A stretch of 64,000 bases of DNA from Algoriphagus formosus (GCF_002807035.1 NZ_NIUC01000001.1:124001-188000), one strand, 5' to 3'; counted from the first letter of the stretch, positions 37,191 to 45,527 are shown. Translations and numbers: made by a program. Notes: a model not told the origin generated them from the letters alone.

Positions 37191-38107
37191 ATTTCGAGAA
37201 TATAATCTAAGATGCCGGCATTCTTTCCCTTTGGCCTAGTGACTAAGAGGGGAAGGGTATCATTGAACTGAATCAAACGCTCAGCCATACTTCCAATGAA
37301 CAATGCTGTGGCGGCAGTTCGGCCTTTTGCACCGATTACAATGCCGTCAGCACCTATTTCCAAAGCTTTGTCGATGATTTCCTGCACAGGATCATCATTG
37401 TCATCTTGAGTGTAAACAGGTGTGATTTTGATGTTTTTGGTGTCAATTTTACGGATAAACTTCTTGTAATTTATCTCTGCATGCATCTGCATGATCTGGG
37501 TAAATTCCTCATAGGTCTTCCCGGTAAAATGATAGCCTGAAGGAACGTTGAATACATTCTGACAAACAATTTCAGCATTACCATGTCTTGCGGCTATCAT
37601 AATTGCCTCTTCCATCGCATCCTTCGAATATTCAGAAAAGTCTGAAGGGACTAGGATTTTTTGAACCTTTGGAACGGTAGTTTCAGGAATGATCAATAGG
37701 GAACAGCTCGCTCTTCTGGCTAGTCTCAAAGCAGCAACTCCTGTGCCTGGAAGGGTGGTTTTTCGACCAATGATGATCATATCCACTGACTTTTCCTCGG
37801 AAAGCTTGAGGATCTTTTTTGATAGGTTTCCTTCCTTTACCATATAGTTCAGCGAGATATCTTTTTGATCCCCAAAAACCTCTGAAACAGTTTTTTGCAT
37901 TGCATTCTGCCTTTCAGTGATCATATTCTCTATGAGGTTTGGAAATTCCTCCAGGACTTCCTTAGGAACCGAAAGGTTTTTGATCACATTGACAAAAAAT
38001 ATCTTCTTGGTTTGATTGACTCTGGCAATAAATTGTGCGAATTCGACCAAGGTTTTGTCTAAGCTGGACTGATCCAGGCAAACAATCATTTTCTTAATCA
38101 AGTACAT
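37187..38107 (-). CDS. Universal stress protein, two UspA domains
   Basis: The 306-aa cytosolic protein contains two tandem Usp folds. The first (about 1-145) has IIIGRKTTLPGTG and the second (about 150-290) has DGIVIGAKGRTA...GSMAERL, close to the G-2x-G-9x-G(S/T) ATP-binding loop. It probably supports survival under energy or redox stress. A -7 element lies about 23 bases upstream. The start could be Met7 (38089). Confidence 0.85.
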   Translation of the reverse strand: MYLIKKMIVCLDQSSLDKTLVEFAQFIARVNQTKKIFFVNVIKNLSVPKEVLEEFPNLIENMITERQNAMQKTVSEVFGDQKDISLNYMVKEGNLSKKILKLSEEKSVDMIIIGRKTTLPGTGVAALRLARRASCSLLIIPETTVPKVQKILVPSDFSEYSKDAMEEAIMIAARHGNAEIVCQNVFNVPSGYHFTGKTYEEFTQIMQMHAEINYKKFIRKIDTKNIKITPVYTQDDNDDPVQEIIDKALEIGADGIVIGAKGRTAATALFIGSMAERLIQFNDTLPLLVTRPKGKNAGILDYILEI

Positions 38108-38129
38108 GGGCGTGCAAAATTTGACAATA

Positions 38130-38137
38130 CAAAGTTA
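38130..38137 (-). promoter_or_regulatory. -7 element for universal stress gene
   Basis: On the minus strand this reads TAACTTTG, a full TAnnTTTG match, 23 bases before the start at 38107. The stretch from here to 38358 is AT-rich, and I see no gene in it. Confidence 0.45.
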
Positions 38138-38358
38138 AAGGCTTCTTGATAGATTTTTAATGGAATTGAAATAAAATTCTGAACCTAATATAATTATTTG
38201 TTCTGTACAGATTGAATTTCAAGTATTAAGGAATTTTTCAAAATAAGCTCCTGAATTTTATTTTCCGGGATATGCTTTTCTTCATGCTTAAAGTTAAATA
38301 GAGAAAAGAGAATTACGAATTATCCGCTCCCTAATTTAACCCGTCGATGTAATATCCG

Positions 38359-38366
38359 TATATTTG
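38359..38366 (+). promoter_or_regulatory. -7 element for the 6S-like RNA
   Basis: TATATTTG matches TAnnTTTG fully, and a TTTA (38335-38338) sits 20 bases upstream in the -33 position. The predicted start, about 38370, coincides with the first base pairs of the terminal RNA stem. Confidence 0.5.
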
Positions 38367-38368
38367 TC

Positions 38369-38566
38369 AAAGCCCAGGCCGCTGACATGTTCAAACTTCA
38401 CAATTAACAACTATACCGAGTGAAGCCCTTTCCAAAAACAGGCCTCACCCCGATAGCTATCGGGGCCTCGCACAAAACGCAGGATAACAGTGGAAGTTTG
38501 CGGATTTAAGGCAGCTCAAATCTTGTCTATAAGGAGGTTTGTAACACTCTAAGGCTTGGGCTTTTT
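38369..38566 (+). ncRNA. Candidate 6S-like (6S-Flavo type) structured RNA
   Basis: A rod-like fold of about 195 nt can be drawn by eye. The terminal helix pairs AAAGCCCAGGCC (38369-38380) with GGCTTGGGCTTT (38553-38564), 12 bp with one G-U. A second helix pairs TGTTCAAACTTC (38388-38399) with 38534-38546, one bulge. An open central region holds a small 3'-side hairpin (GATTT/AAATC, 38503-38522), and the apical part contains a perfect 18-base palindrome. Length, long-hairpin shape and 3'-side hairpin match 6S RNA, which binds RNA polymerase. A U-run closes the 3' end. Its 3' arm overlaps the end of the convergent flippase gene. The class assignment is inference. Confidence 0.5.
38448..38465. 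repeat. Perfect palindrome CCCCGATAGCTATCGGGG
   Basis: An 18-base perfect inverted repeat that would form the apical hairpin of the 6S-like RNA. From memory, related CCCGATAGCTATCGGG palindromes recur in intergenic DNA of marine Bacteroidota; no second copy was noticed in this window. Confidence 0.6.
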
Positions 38567-40024
38567 AATTTTTTCTCTGACCCATTCCCATTCTTCTTTT
38601 CCGACCCAGCCCAGCATTGCCAAGCCAAGAAAGAAAGAAACTAAGATTAGGCTTCGGAGCACAAAATCCAACCAGTAGTTTTCAAATGTAGGTAAGCCCA
38701 TAAACAGTAGAAAAAGGGCTATTCCTAAAATCAAAATTTTTAAAGTTTCCGGGCTAAATGGATTCATTTGTAATCGGTATTTCAAAAAGAAGAACTTAAC
38801 CACATTAAAAAGTAACATTACCAAGGCTGATGCAATGGCTGCCCCGGAAATGCCAAATTGCGGAATGAGCAGATAATTCAACAGAATGATCATGATACTC
38901 ATCATAATGGTTGCGATGAGGTTGAATTTAAAGTATTTGGAAAAGACCAAAATCTCAGAGTTGGCTGAAAAGAGGGCATCAATGACTTTTCCTAAACCAA
39001 TCCAAAAAACTACCCATTTTCCTGCTTCATAGAGGCTACTGTTTGGGATCAAACGGTAGATGAAATCAATATTGATCCAAATACCCAGAAAAATCAGGAG
39101 GCTGATATAAAACTGACGGTTGGAAACTTGAGTGTAGATTTTTTGAATCGCAGGATGATTTTCTTTGGAAAAATGATCAGCGATCACAGGCATAATCACC
39201 TGAGAAATAGCCCGCCTTGGCATTTCTATCACGATAGCCATACTAAAAGCGATCGTGTAAATAGCATTTGCCTCAAGGCTTATAAGCGAACTGACCATGA
39301 TGGAATCGATCTTTAAGATCAAGGTAGAAGCAGCAGTAGCCAGAAAGGTAATTAGGCTGAATTGGATAAAAGCGGTTCGAAAACCCTTTGGAAATTTAGA
39401 CCAGGAAAAGTCCAGTTTGAGGACACGAAGATAGATCAGGTATACAACCATTCCGATTAGCGGAAGGCCATATACTCCAATCAAACCAGCCATCATCTGA
39501 TCAAAATCTATCCACTTGATGAGGAAAAAGATCATCCAAATGCCAGTCAGCAGCCTCAGGAAAACCTCTCTGAAGAATGTTGGAATGGAGACTTTTAAAT
39601 AGGATCGGCTGTAGGCGTCGAGTATGGAATTAGCTAAGGCCAAAAAGGTGATAAAAAGGACAATCCATAGGTATCTGATGACTTCAGGGGAATTTTTGGC
39701 GAAAAGTCCAACGATTTCATCCTGAAAGAACCAAAACAAGGAAGCAGCTAAAATAAAGCCCAGAAAAGCTATCAAAAGGCTAAAACTCAAAAAAGAGCTC
39801 TGGTTGCTTTGTAACTTAGGGAAATACCTCGTGATTCCATTTCCTAGCCCCAATTGGGCAAAAGGGACGATCAGCAGTGCAAGATCTTGAATGGTGCGAA
39901 ATGTACCCAGTTCTGCAGCTTCTAATGCAAAGGGGTAAAGCCAAAGGACATTAAAGTAGCCAATGACTACTCCCAGATAGGAAAAAATGGCAGTGCGGAA
40001 ACTTTGATTGGCGACTTTGCCCAT
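38549..40024 (-). CDS. Polysaccharide flippase (Wzx/MATE-like, MOP superfamily)
   Basis: The 491-aa inner-membrane protein has about 14 predicted helices and fits lipid-linked oligosaccharide flippases (PST/Wzx group): GTFRTIQDLALLIVPFAQLGLGNGITRYFP near the N-terminus and the later FGISGAAIASALVMLLFNVVKFFF block are typical. It would move undecaprenyl-linked glycan units across the membrane. No glycan cluster is adjacent. Its last codons overlap the 3' arm of the 6S-like RNA on the other strand. Confidence 0.85.
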   Translation of the reverse strand: MGKVANQSFRTAIFSYLGVVIGYFNVLWLYPFALEAAELGTFRTIQDLALLIVPFAQLGLGNGITRYFPKLQSNQSSFLSFSLLIAFLGFILAASLFWFFQDEIVGLFAKNSPEVIRYLWIVLFITFLALANSILDAYSRSYLKVSIPTFFREVFLRLLTGIWMIFFLIKWIDFDQMMAGLIGVYGLPLIGMVVYLIYLRVLKLDFSWSKFPKGFRTAFIQFSLITFLATAASTLILKIDSIMVSSLISLEANAIYTIAFSMAIVIEMPRRAISQVIMPVIADHFSKENHPAIQKIYTQVSNRQFYISLLIFLGIWINIDFIYRLIPNSSLYEAGKWVVFWIGLGKVIDALFSANSEILVFSKYFKFNLIATIMMSIMIILLNYLLIPQFGISGAAIASALVMLLFNVVKFFFLKYRLQMNPFSPETLKILILGIALFLLFMGLPTFENYWLDFVLRSLILVSFFLGLAMLGWVGKEEWEWVREKIKKPKP

Positions 40025-40068
40025 GGGCTGAAAATATCAAAAAATCAGGAGAACCACATCGATTGGCT

Positions 40069-40188
40069 TCAATCGATTTTTTGGCACTTGTCACAACCGG
40101 CCTTTTCTGTCGGTTTTCCAAAAAATCGTTGCCAGAGGTAGGCTAAGGCTCCCAATCCAATAATCGCTATGATGATTTCTTGCAACAT
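40069..40188 (-). CDS. FeoB-associated Cys-rich membrane protein (39 aa)
   Basis: A short gene of 39 codons plus stop starts one base after the feoB stop. The peptide has one membrane helix (IIIAIIGLGALAYLWQRFF) and a C-terminal CDKC motif, the layout of the FeoB-associated Cys-rich family. It may hand on or sense ferrous iron next to FeoB. Position and motif give good support despite its size. Confidence 0.8.
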   Translation of the reverse strand: MLQEIIIAIIGLGALAYLWQRFFGKPTEKAGCDKCQKID

Positions 40189-40189
40189 C

Positions 40190-42325
40190 TTAAGAGAAGA
40201 TATTATAGGTCAATAAAGCAGCAAAATATGCCAGTGCTGTCATATATACTGTTTGGATCAACGGCCATTTCCAACCTTTAGTTTCCCTGTATACAATAGC
40301 AAGCGTACTCATGCATTGCATGGCAAAAACATAAAAGACCATCAGCGAAAAGGCTGTAGGCTTATTGAATGTCTTTTCTCCGGTATTTGAATTGATCTGC
40401 GTATCGAGCTTTTCCCGTATGGTAAGGTCATCCTCCACGTCTCCTCCAATACTGTAAATAGTTGCAATGGTCGATACAAATACCTCTCTTGCAGCGAAGG
40501 ATGCAATCAATGCAATTCCAATTTTCCAATCGTAGCCAAGTGGCTTGATGACTGGCTCAATTCCTCGTCCCAAAATCCCGATAAATGAATTCTCAAGTAA
40601 AAGAGAGGAGGTTTCGGCTTCAATTTCAGCTATTTGCTTTTCAGAGGATGCGGCGGCAAGTTTTTCTTCTTGAATTTCTCTTACTGCGTCCATTTGGGAT
40701 GGAGGTCCATAAGAACCCAGAATCCATAGGATAATGGAGATGGCCAAGATCACTTTTCCTGCCTCAGTTACAAATGTGCGAGACTTGTAATACATGGTGA
40801 GAAGGACATCTTTCCATCTTGGAGTCCGATAGGAAGGTAGCTCTACCATCAAGAAAGACTTTTCGGATGTCTTCAGAATTGACTTCAAGCCAAAAGCGGT
40901 CACCAAAACGCCAATTACGCCGAGTAAATAAAGGGCTAGGAGTGTTAAGGCCTGTAGGTTGAAGATTCCAAAAATCGCTTCATCCGGTACGACCAAGCCG
41001 ATCAAAATAATATATACCGGCAACCTTGCCGAGCAACTCATCAATGGAGTCACCATAATGGTGATAATCTTTTCCTTCCAATTGCCTATGTTTCGAGCAG
41101 CCATCACTCCAGGAATAGCACAAGCAACTCCTGAAACCAAGGGGACAATGCTTTTTCCATGCAAGCCAAAAGGCCGCATCCAGCGATCCATCAAAAACAC
41201 GACGCGGGACATGTAACCGGTATCTTCCAAAATGGCTAAGAAGCCAAATAAAAGAGCGATCTGAGGAATGAAAATAACAACTCCTCCAATTCCCGGGATT
41301 ACACCTTCGGAAAGCAAATCTGAAATAGGTCCAGCTGGCAAAGTACTGCTTAACCAAGCTCCCAAATCTGCAAAAAAACCATCAATCAAGTCCATGGGGA
41401 CGGATGCCCAGGCAAAAATTGCCTGAAATATCAGTAAGAGGATTCCTCCAAAAACTAGGTAGCCTAAAACAGGGTGTAGGAAAATCTTATCAAGTGGGGC
41501 AGACCCTACCTCTTGATGGGATTTTTTAACCAATACTTTTTCGATAACCTCGGTGATCCGCTTATATCGGATTTTGGTTTCTTCTAGTTGAGCAGCTTCT
41601 AGATTGATTGTAAGTGTCTCTAGTTTTTTTCGAATCCAGCTTCTTTTTTCCTCCGAAAGCCCTTTGTCTTTCAGCCCAAATCGAAGAATCTGGTAAGCTT
41701 GATAATCGTTGCTCAGTTCAAAATATTCCTTGACATCCTGAAGCTGGGAATTGTCCAAGAATTCTTTTGCTTCTATAAAAGGACCTGGATTCGTGAAGTT
41801 TTGCTGATGGATCAATTCTTTTATTTGATCCATTCCTTTAAGATGCCGAGCGTCTGTCTGAAGAATAGGCACTCCGAGTTGCTTGAACAACTCATAAGTT
41901 TTTATCTCAAGTTGGCTTTTCTCAGCCATATCAGCCATGTTCAGAGCGATGGCCAAATTGAGGCCAAGATCGATCAGTTGGGTAGCTAAAAATAATCCTC
42001 TCGAAAGTTGAACCGAATCTATAATCATCAGTGCGAAATCTGGCTTTTCGATTTCGCTAAGCTGATTCAATACCCGATGGGCGATGATTTCATCCTCTGA
42101 ATTTGGATAAAGCGAGTAAGTTCCGGGTAGATCAATGATGTGATAAACCTGTTCCTGGTAGATCATCGCCCCAGTTTTTTTGTCCACCGTCACACCGGGA
42201 TAATTACCGATTTTTTGGTTCAATCCAGTCAACTGATTGAAAATAGTCGTTTTACCTACATTGGGATTTCCAATAAGCGCTATTTTCAGCGGTTTGGTCA
42301 GAAAGGGTGGCTGTGTTTGGGCCAT
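40190..42325 (-). CDS. feoB: Ferrous iron transporter FeoB
   Basis: FeoB imports Fe2+ through the inner membrane. The 711-aa protein has a cytosolic G domain: GNPNVGKTT (G1), then VTVDKKTG, DLPGTYS (G3) and ALNMADM (G4). Two Gate domains follow within the C-terminal membrane region; the conserved Cys lies in GVACAIPGVMAARN. A helical charged insert (about 570-600) lies in a loop of the membrane part. It is encoded three bases after feoA and followed by the 39-aa Cys protein. Confidence 0.96.
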   Translation of the reverse strand: MAQTQPPFLTKPLKIALIGNPNVGKTTIFNQLTGLNQKIGNYPGVTVDKKTGAMIYQEQVYHIIDLPGTYSLYPNSEDEIIAHRVLNQLSEIEKPDFALMIIDSVQLSRGLFLATQLIDLGLNLAIALNMADMAEKSQLEIKTYELFKQLGVPILQTDARHLKGMDQIKELIHQQNFTNPGPFIEAKEFLDNSQLQDVKEYFELSNDYQAYQILRFGLKDKGLSEEKRSWIRKKLETLTINLEAAQLEETKIRYKRITEVIEKVLVKKSHQEVGSAPLDKIFLHPVLGYLVFGGILLLIFQAIFAWASVPMDLIDGFFADLGAWLSSTLPAGPISDLLSEGVIPGIGGVVIFIPQIALLFGFLAILEDTGYMSRVVFLMDRWMRPFGLHGKSIVPLVSGVACAIPGVMAARNIGNWKEKIITIMVTPLMSCSARLPVYIILIGLVVPDEAIFGIFNLQALTLLALYLLGVIGVLVTAFGLKSILKTSEKSFLMVELPSYRTPRWKDVLLTMYYKSRTFVTEAGKVILAISIILWILGSYGPPSQMDAVREIQEEKLAAASSEKQIAEIEAETSSLLLENSFIGILGRGIEPVIKPLGYDWKIGIALIASFAAREVFVSTIATIYSIGGDVEDDLTIREKLDTQINSNTGEKTFNKPTAFSLMVFYVFAMQCMSTLAIVYRETKGWKWPLIQTVYMTALAYFAALLTYNIFS

Positions 42326-42328
42326 GAA

Positions 42329-42553
42329 TTAGGAGATAATTTTGACTTGAAGTAAGGCCGCTTCTTGTTTGCGTAATGCTAGGAGGGTGTTTTCTAATAG
42401 GAAAGCCAAGGGACCGTTACTTGGTGCTTTGAACTGTAGGGTGATTTTTTTCCCTGGCAAAAAACCCAATTCCATTAAATTCACTTTAAGGGGTGAATCG
42501 ATTAGGTCTTCGATAATTGCACTGTGGGAGATCTTTAGTTGATCTGCTGTCAT
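42329..42553 (-). CDS. feoA: Ferrous iron transport protein FeoA
   Basis: The 74-aa SH3-like protein supports FeoB function. MELGFLPGKKITLQFKAP is the family core. It is the first gene of a three-gene feo operon, three bases before feoB, with a -7 element at 42579-42586. I saw no convincing Fur-type operator by eye. Confidence 0.9.
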   Translation of the reverse strand: MTADQLKISHSAIIEDLIDSPLKVNLMELGFLPGKKITLQFKAPSNGPLAFLLENTLLALRKQEAALLQVKIIS

Positions 42554-42578
42554 ACGTACGGCCTTTGAATCAATCTTG

Positions 42579-42586
42579 CAAAAGTA
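42579..42586 (-). promoter_or_regulatory. -7 element for feo operon
   Basis: On the minus strand this reads TACTTTTG, a full TAnnTTTG match, 25 bases before the feoA ATG. Confidence 0.45.
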
Positions 42587-42646
42587 ACTTATTTGGAATG
42601 AATCTAAGGAAAAAATCAGGGTATTTTCTCAGGAATAATTCAAAAC

Positions 42647-43261
42647 TCATCGAATGCTGAGGATTTCATTCTGCAAATTAAACTCCAAACCGCCTTCTAG
42701 CATGATTCGCATGCTGAATTCTAGCTGAACTTCTTTTCCTGGATTCTTTGTGAAAACCAATTTGAAAAGGTCTTCTCTAAAAAGTGTCAGTCCATTTTCC
42801 AAAAACTCAGGTATAGGCCGAGTCTGCTCGACAAAAAAGTAATTCACTTCAAAAAAGTCGCTAATGTCCTGACCTACCTTGAAGATTTCTCCATCCGCAA
42901 ATTCCACCTCTTTGGAATTAATAATCTGGATCCCAATCATTTTTTCTTGAGACTGAGGTGAAGGCGGACTACATGCGAAAGCTACTCCAGGGATTGAATT
43001 ATTGCTTTCTTCAAAATAGGACACATTCTGTGTTTCTTTTATTCTGAAAGACTTGGTGATAAAATCGTAAGGAAGAGAGGTTGAAGGACTTACTTGTTGA
43101 CCTTCGGTAGTTAAAGAAAGGGTCTCGAAAGATTGAACTCGAAAGTCAATGACTTCAAAAACAGGCCCACAACCGCAAGGATTATTGCAAAATTCAGAAC
43201 AAGCAATAGGAAGCATTGCTATTGTGATGAAAAGGGCGCTGGTGGTGATGAGCTTTTTCAA
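42647..43261 (-). CDS. Unknown lipoprotein with clustered N-terminal cysteines
   Basis: The family is not recognised. The 204-aa protein has a lipoprotein signal (TIAMLPIACS, lipid Cys at 21) and then a dense Cys cluster (CNNPCGCGP) within ten residues. The body is beta-rich with no known catalytic motif. It lies between the feo operon and the SQR gene, on the same strand as both, but a terminator separates it from SQR. Confidence 0.6.
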   Translation of the reverse strand: MKKLITTSALFITIAMLPIACSEFCNNPCGCGPVFEVIDFRVQSFETLSLTTEGQQVSPSTSLPYDFITKSFRIKETQNVSYFEESNNSIPGVAFACSPPSPQSQEKMIGIQIINSKEVEFADGEIFKVGQDISDFFEVNYFFVEQTRPIPEFLENGLTLFREDLFKLVFTKNPGKEVQLEFSMRIMLEGGLEFNLQNEILSIR

Positions 43262-43316
43262 TTTGATGATGATTTACATTCCTTAAACTGAAAGAAGGTC
43301 TTTTTGGTTTATCAAA

Positions 43317-43342
43317 AAAGCCCGGATTTGGATTTCCGGGCT
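43317..43342 (-). terminator. Intrinsic terminator of the SQR gene
   Basis: AGCCCGGA (43319-43326) pairs with TCCGGGCT (43335-43342), followed on the minus strand by six T. Confidence 0.85.
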
Positions 43343-43351
43343 CTCATTTTT

Positions 43352-44614
43352 TTAAGCTTTTCCTCTCAGCATTAGATTCCAATACATAAATGGCAACCCA
43401 TATTTTTTCAGCAGCCACATGCTATATTGCTCTTTACTGGTATCCACAAATTTTGAAATCAGCGGATCCGAGTCACGGACATTGTCGTATTTAAATTCCG
43501 CCAAAACCATTTTTCCATAGCCAGTCACTAGTGGACAAGAGGAGTAACCTTCGTAAGATTCATGACCAACTTGGTGCGTTTTCATCAATTTGAGGAGATT
43601 TTCTACCAAGACTGGGGCTTGCTTCCGAATAGCGGCACCGGTTTTGGCTGTAGGCAAATGGGCGACATCTCCCAAAGAAAAAACATTAGGGAATCGCTTA
43701 TGCTGAAGGGTATGGATATCTACATCTACCCAACCTTTGCCTGGGCCTTCCTGAATTGATATCTCTGAATCTTGAATGAATTGAGGAGCCGCTTGCGGTG
43801 GTGCAAGGTGGAGCATGTCAAAGTGAATTTTGATTTCTGTAGCACCAGTTAGCTCTTCTCCGATGATATTCCCTTCCATCACCGTACAGTTGCTTTCTCC
43901 CGGCTTGGAATATTGAAAATAGATATCCTGATTTTCTACGTCAATTCGTACAGGAGCATAGAAAGGCTTGAAGATGATGTCTCTATCATGAATGATTTTA
44001 TTCAGTGTCCGAGCAAAGTCCGGCACCCCAAAAATAACTGTACCGGGAGTTGCAAAAATAACATTGGCTTTGTCTCTGATGCCTTCTTTTCTGAAATAGT
44101 CTTCTGCCAAATACATTATTTTCTGAGGGGCTCCTCCACATTTGATCGGTGTGGTAGGCTGGGTGAAAACTGCATTGCCACCTTTGAAATTCTTTAAAGT
44201 TTCCCAAGTATGTTCTGGGTCGGTATAATTGGAGCAAACGATACCTTTCTCCATTGCTTCAGGAAGTCCTGGCAACAAATCAGGTCTCATGACTAGGCCT
44301 GGAGCTACCACTAAATAGTCATAGCCAACATCACCTGAATTTTCTGTTCCTACTTTGTTTGATTTTGGATCTATAGTGGTTGCTTTATCCTTGATCCAGG
44401 TAACGCCTTTTGGTATGTAGTCAGCTTCTTCTCGTTCAGTATCTTTAAAATCAAAGGTACCAGCTCCTACCAAAGTCCAGGCAGGCTGATAATAATGTTT
44501 TTCTGAAGGCTCAATGATCGCAATCTTTAGCGATTTGTCCTTTCTCATAAGTTGTGCTGCCACAGTTATGCCGGCAGTTCCCCCTCCAATGATGACTATT
44601 TGGTAATGTTCCAT
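43352..44614 (-). CDS. sqr: Sulfide:quinone oxidoreductase (SQRDL-like)
   Basis: SQR oxidises sulfide to persulfide or sulfur and passes electrons to quinone. The 420-aa flavoprotein has the FAD fold IIGGGTAGITVA (8-19), HYYQPAWTLVGAG, and redox Cys159 in PIKCGGAPQK and Cys360 in SSCPLVTGYGK. Both match positions in the animal SQRDL branch (type II), which tends to serve sulfide detoxification. The C-terminal hydrophobic helix fits membrane attachment. It is divergent from the Crp/Fnr gene and has its own operator (44667) and -7 element. Confidence 0.9.
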   Translation of the reverse strand: MEHYQIVIIGGGTAGITVAAQLMRKDKSLKIAIIEPSEKHYYQPAWTLVGAGTFDFKDTEREEADYIPKGVTWIKDKATTIDPKSNKVGTENSGDVGYDYLVVAPGLVMRPDLLPGLPEAMEKGIVCSNYTDPEHTWETLKNFKGGNAVFTQPTTPIKCGGAPQKIMYLAEDYFRKEGIRDKANVIFATPGTVIFGVPDFARTLNKIIHDRDIIFKPFYAPVRIDVENQDIYFQYSKPGESNCTVMEGNIIGEELTGATEIKIHFDMLHLAPPQAAPQFIQDSEISIQEGPGKGWVDVDIHTLQHKRFPNVFSLGDVAHLPTAKTGAAIRKQAPVLVENLLKLMKTHQVGHESYEGYSSCPLVTGYGKMVLAEFKYDNVRDSDPLISKFVDTSKEQYSMWLLKKYGLPFMYWNLMLRGKA

Positions 44615-44636
44615 GATTAAATTTTTTTGAACGATT

Positions 44637-44644
44637 TAAATGTA
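44637..44644 (-). promoter_or_regulatory. -7 element for sqr
   Basis: On the minus strand this reads TACATTTA, one mismatch to TAnnTTTG, 22 bases before the sqr ATG. Its first base is 29.5 bases from the centre of the dyad at 44667-44680. Confidence 0.5.
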
Positions 44645-44666
44645 CTAAACTGTGTAATCTAATTTC

Positions 44667-44680
44667 CTGACATTTATCAT
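44667..44680. promoter_or_regulatory. Crp/Fnr-type operator, sqr promoter
   Basis: CTGACATTTATCAT has the core TGA-N6-TCA and matches 11 of 14 positions of the cluster consensus GTRAYTNNTRTYAC. It faces the sqr -7 element at 29.5 bases. Confidence 0.5.
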
Positions 44681-44762
44681 CTTTCAATCTGATTTCAGTT
44701 CAAGTTTTTTGCTTGTTGATATTTATCTGTTCTTAATAAAGATGTTTTTAAATACTTGAAAA

Positions 44763-44776
44763 GTGATTAGTGTCAC
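44763..44776. promoter_or_regulatory. Crp/Fnr-type operator, crp-like gene promoter
   Basis: GTGATTAGTGTCAC has the core TGA-N6-TCA, like the E. coli CRP half-sites GTGA/TCAC. Downstream, TAGTTTCG (44799-44806, one mismatch to TAnnTTTG) begins 29.5 bases from its centre, which suggests autoregulation of the regulator gene. Confidence 0.6.
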
Positions 44777-44870
44777 AAAAGCTGCTTCTACCAAACTCTA
44801 GTTTCGTTTTTAAAATCTGGAAAAAAAATATACTTTCACCTAGCGGATTTTTTATCACATTAATCGAAAC

Positions 44871-45527
44871 ATGACTGTAGAAGAATTAAAAAATAGCTTG
44901 CCAGGGTTTACCGACCCAAAATTACTTGAGAAGCTTATCGAAAAGGGTCAAATCATGCGGCTTGAACCAGGTAAGATTTTAATGGAGCCAGGTAAGTTTG
45001 TCAAGATGGTTCCCATAGTGCTAGAGGGGTCTATTAAAATCATGAGAATGGATGAGGATGGGAAAGAGCTTTTCCTCTACTACTTGGATGCAGGTGAGAC
45101 TTGTGCGCTTTCGCTCACTTGTTGCTCAGCTGCCCGTCCTAGTGAAATCAAGGCTGTTGTTGAGGAACCCACCGTTTTGATTGGAGTACCAATCAATGTC
45201 CATGAACAATTGACCGATGAATTCAAGCAATGGAAAGACTTTGTTTCTTCTACCTATCAAAGTAGATTTCAGGAGCTCCTGATTGCTTTGGATGCGGTAG
45301 CATTCCGAAGAATGGATGAGCGTCTGATGCGCTACATCGTTACAAAAATGAAGCAGCACAAGACTAATGAACTGCACACGACTCATCAGGAAATCGCAAA
45401 TGAGTTGGGCACTTCAAGAGAAGTGATCTCAAGGCTGCTCAAGCAATTGGAAAAGAAAAAATGGATTGAACTAGGTAGGAATGTAATTTACATCCGTGAT
45501 GACTTTGAGGAGTTGATTAGTAAATAA
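44871..45527 (+). CDS. Crp/Fnr-family regulator with cysteine cluster
   Basis: The 218-aa regulator has an N-terminal cyclic-nucleotide-type beta barrel (about 20-125), a dimer helix and a C-terminal HTH (THQEIANELGTSREVISRLLKQLE). Cys78, Cys84 and Cys85 (ETCALSLTCC) sit in the barrel, where thiol or persulfide chemistry could set activity; this is inference. It is divergent from sqr, and dyads matching the Crp class lie in its own, the sqr, the tauE and the rhodanese promoters. It likely activates the sulfur cluster. Confidence 0.88.
   Translation: MTVEELKNSLPGFTDPKLLEKLIEKGQIMRLEPGKILMEPGKFVKMVPIVLEGSIKIMRMDEDGKELFLYYLDAGETCALSLTCCSAARPSEIKAVVEEPTVLIGVPINVHEQLTDEFKQWKDFVSSTYQSRFQELLIALDAVAFRRMDERLMRYIVTKMKQHKTNELHTTHQEIANELGTSREVISRLLKQLEKKKWIELGRNVIYIRDDFEELISK

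Noticed and set aside
38108-38358. Hidden gene in the gap next to the universal stress gene
   Set aside because: AT-rich, no open frame of useful length, no tRNA-like fold; only the -7 element of the stress gene is supported.
42579-42625. Fur box or sulfur-cluster dyad at the feo promoter
   Set aside because: Only a -7 element is convincing; no TGA-N6-TCA core lies about 30 bases upstream and no clear Fur palindrome is visible.
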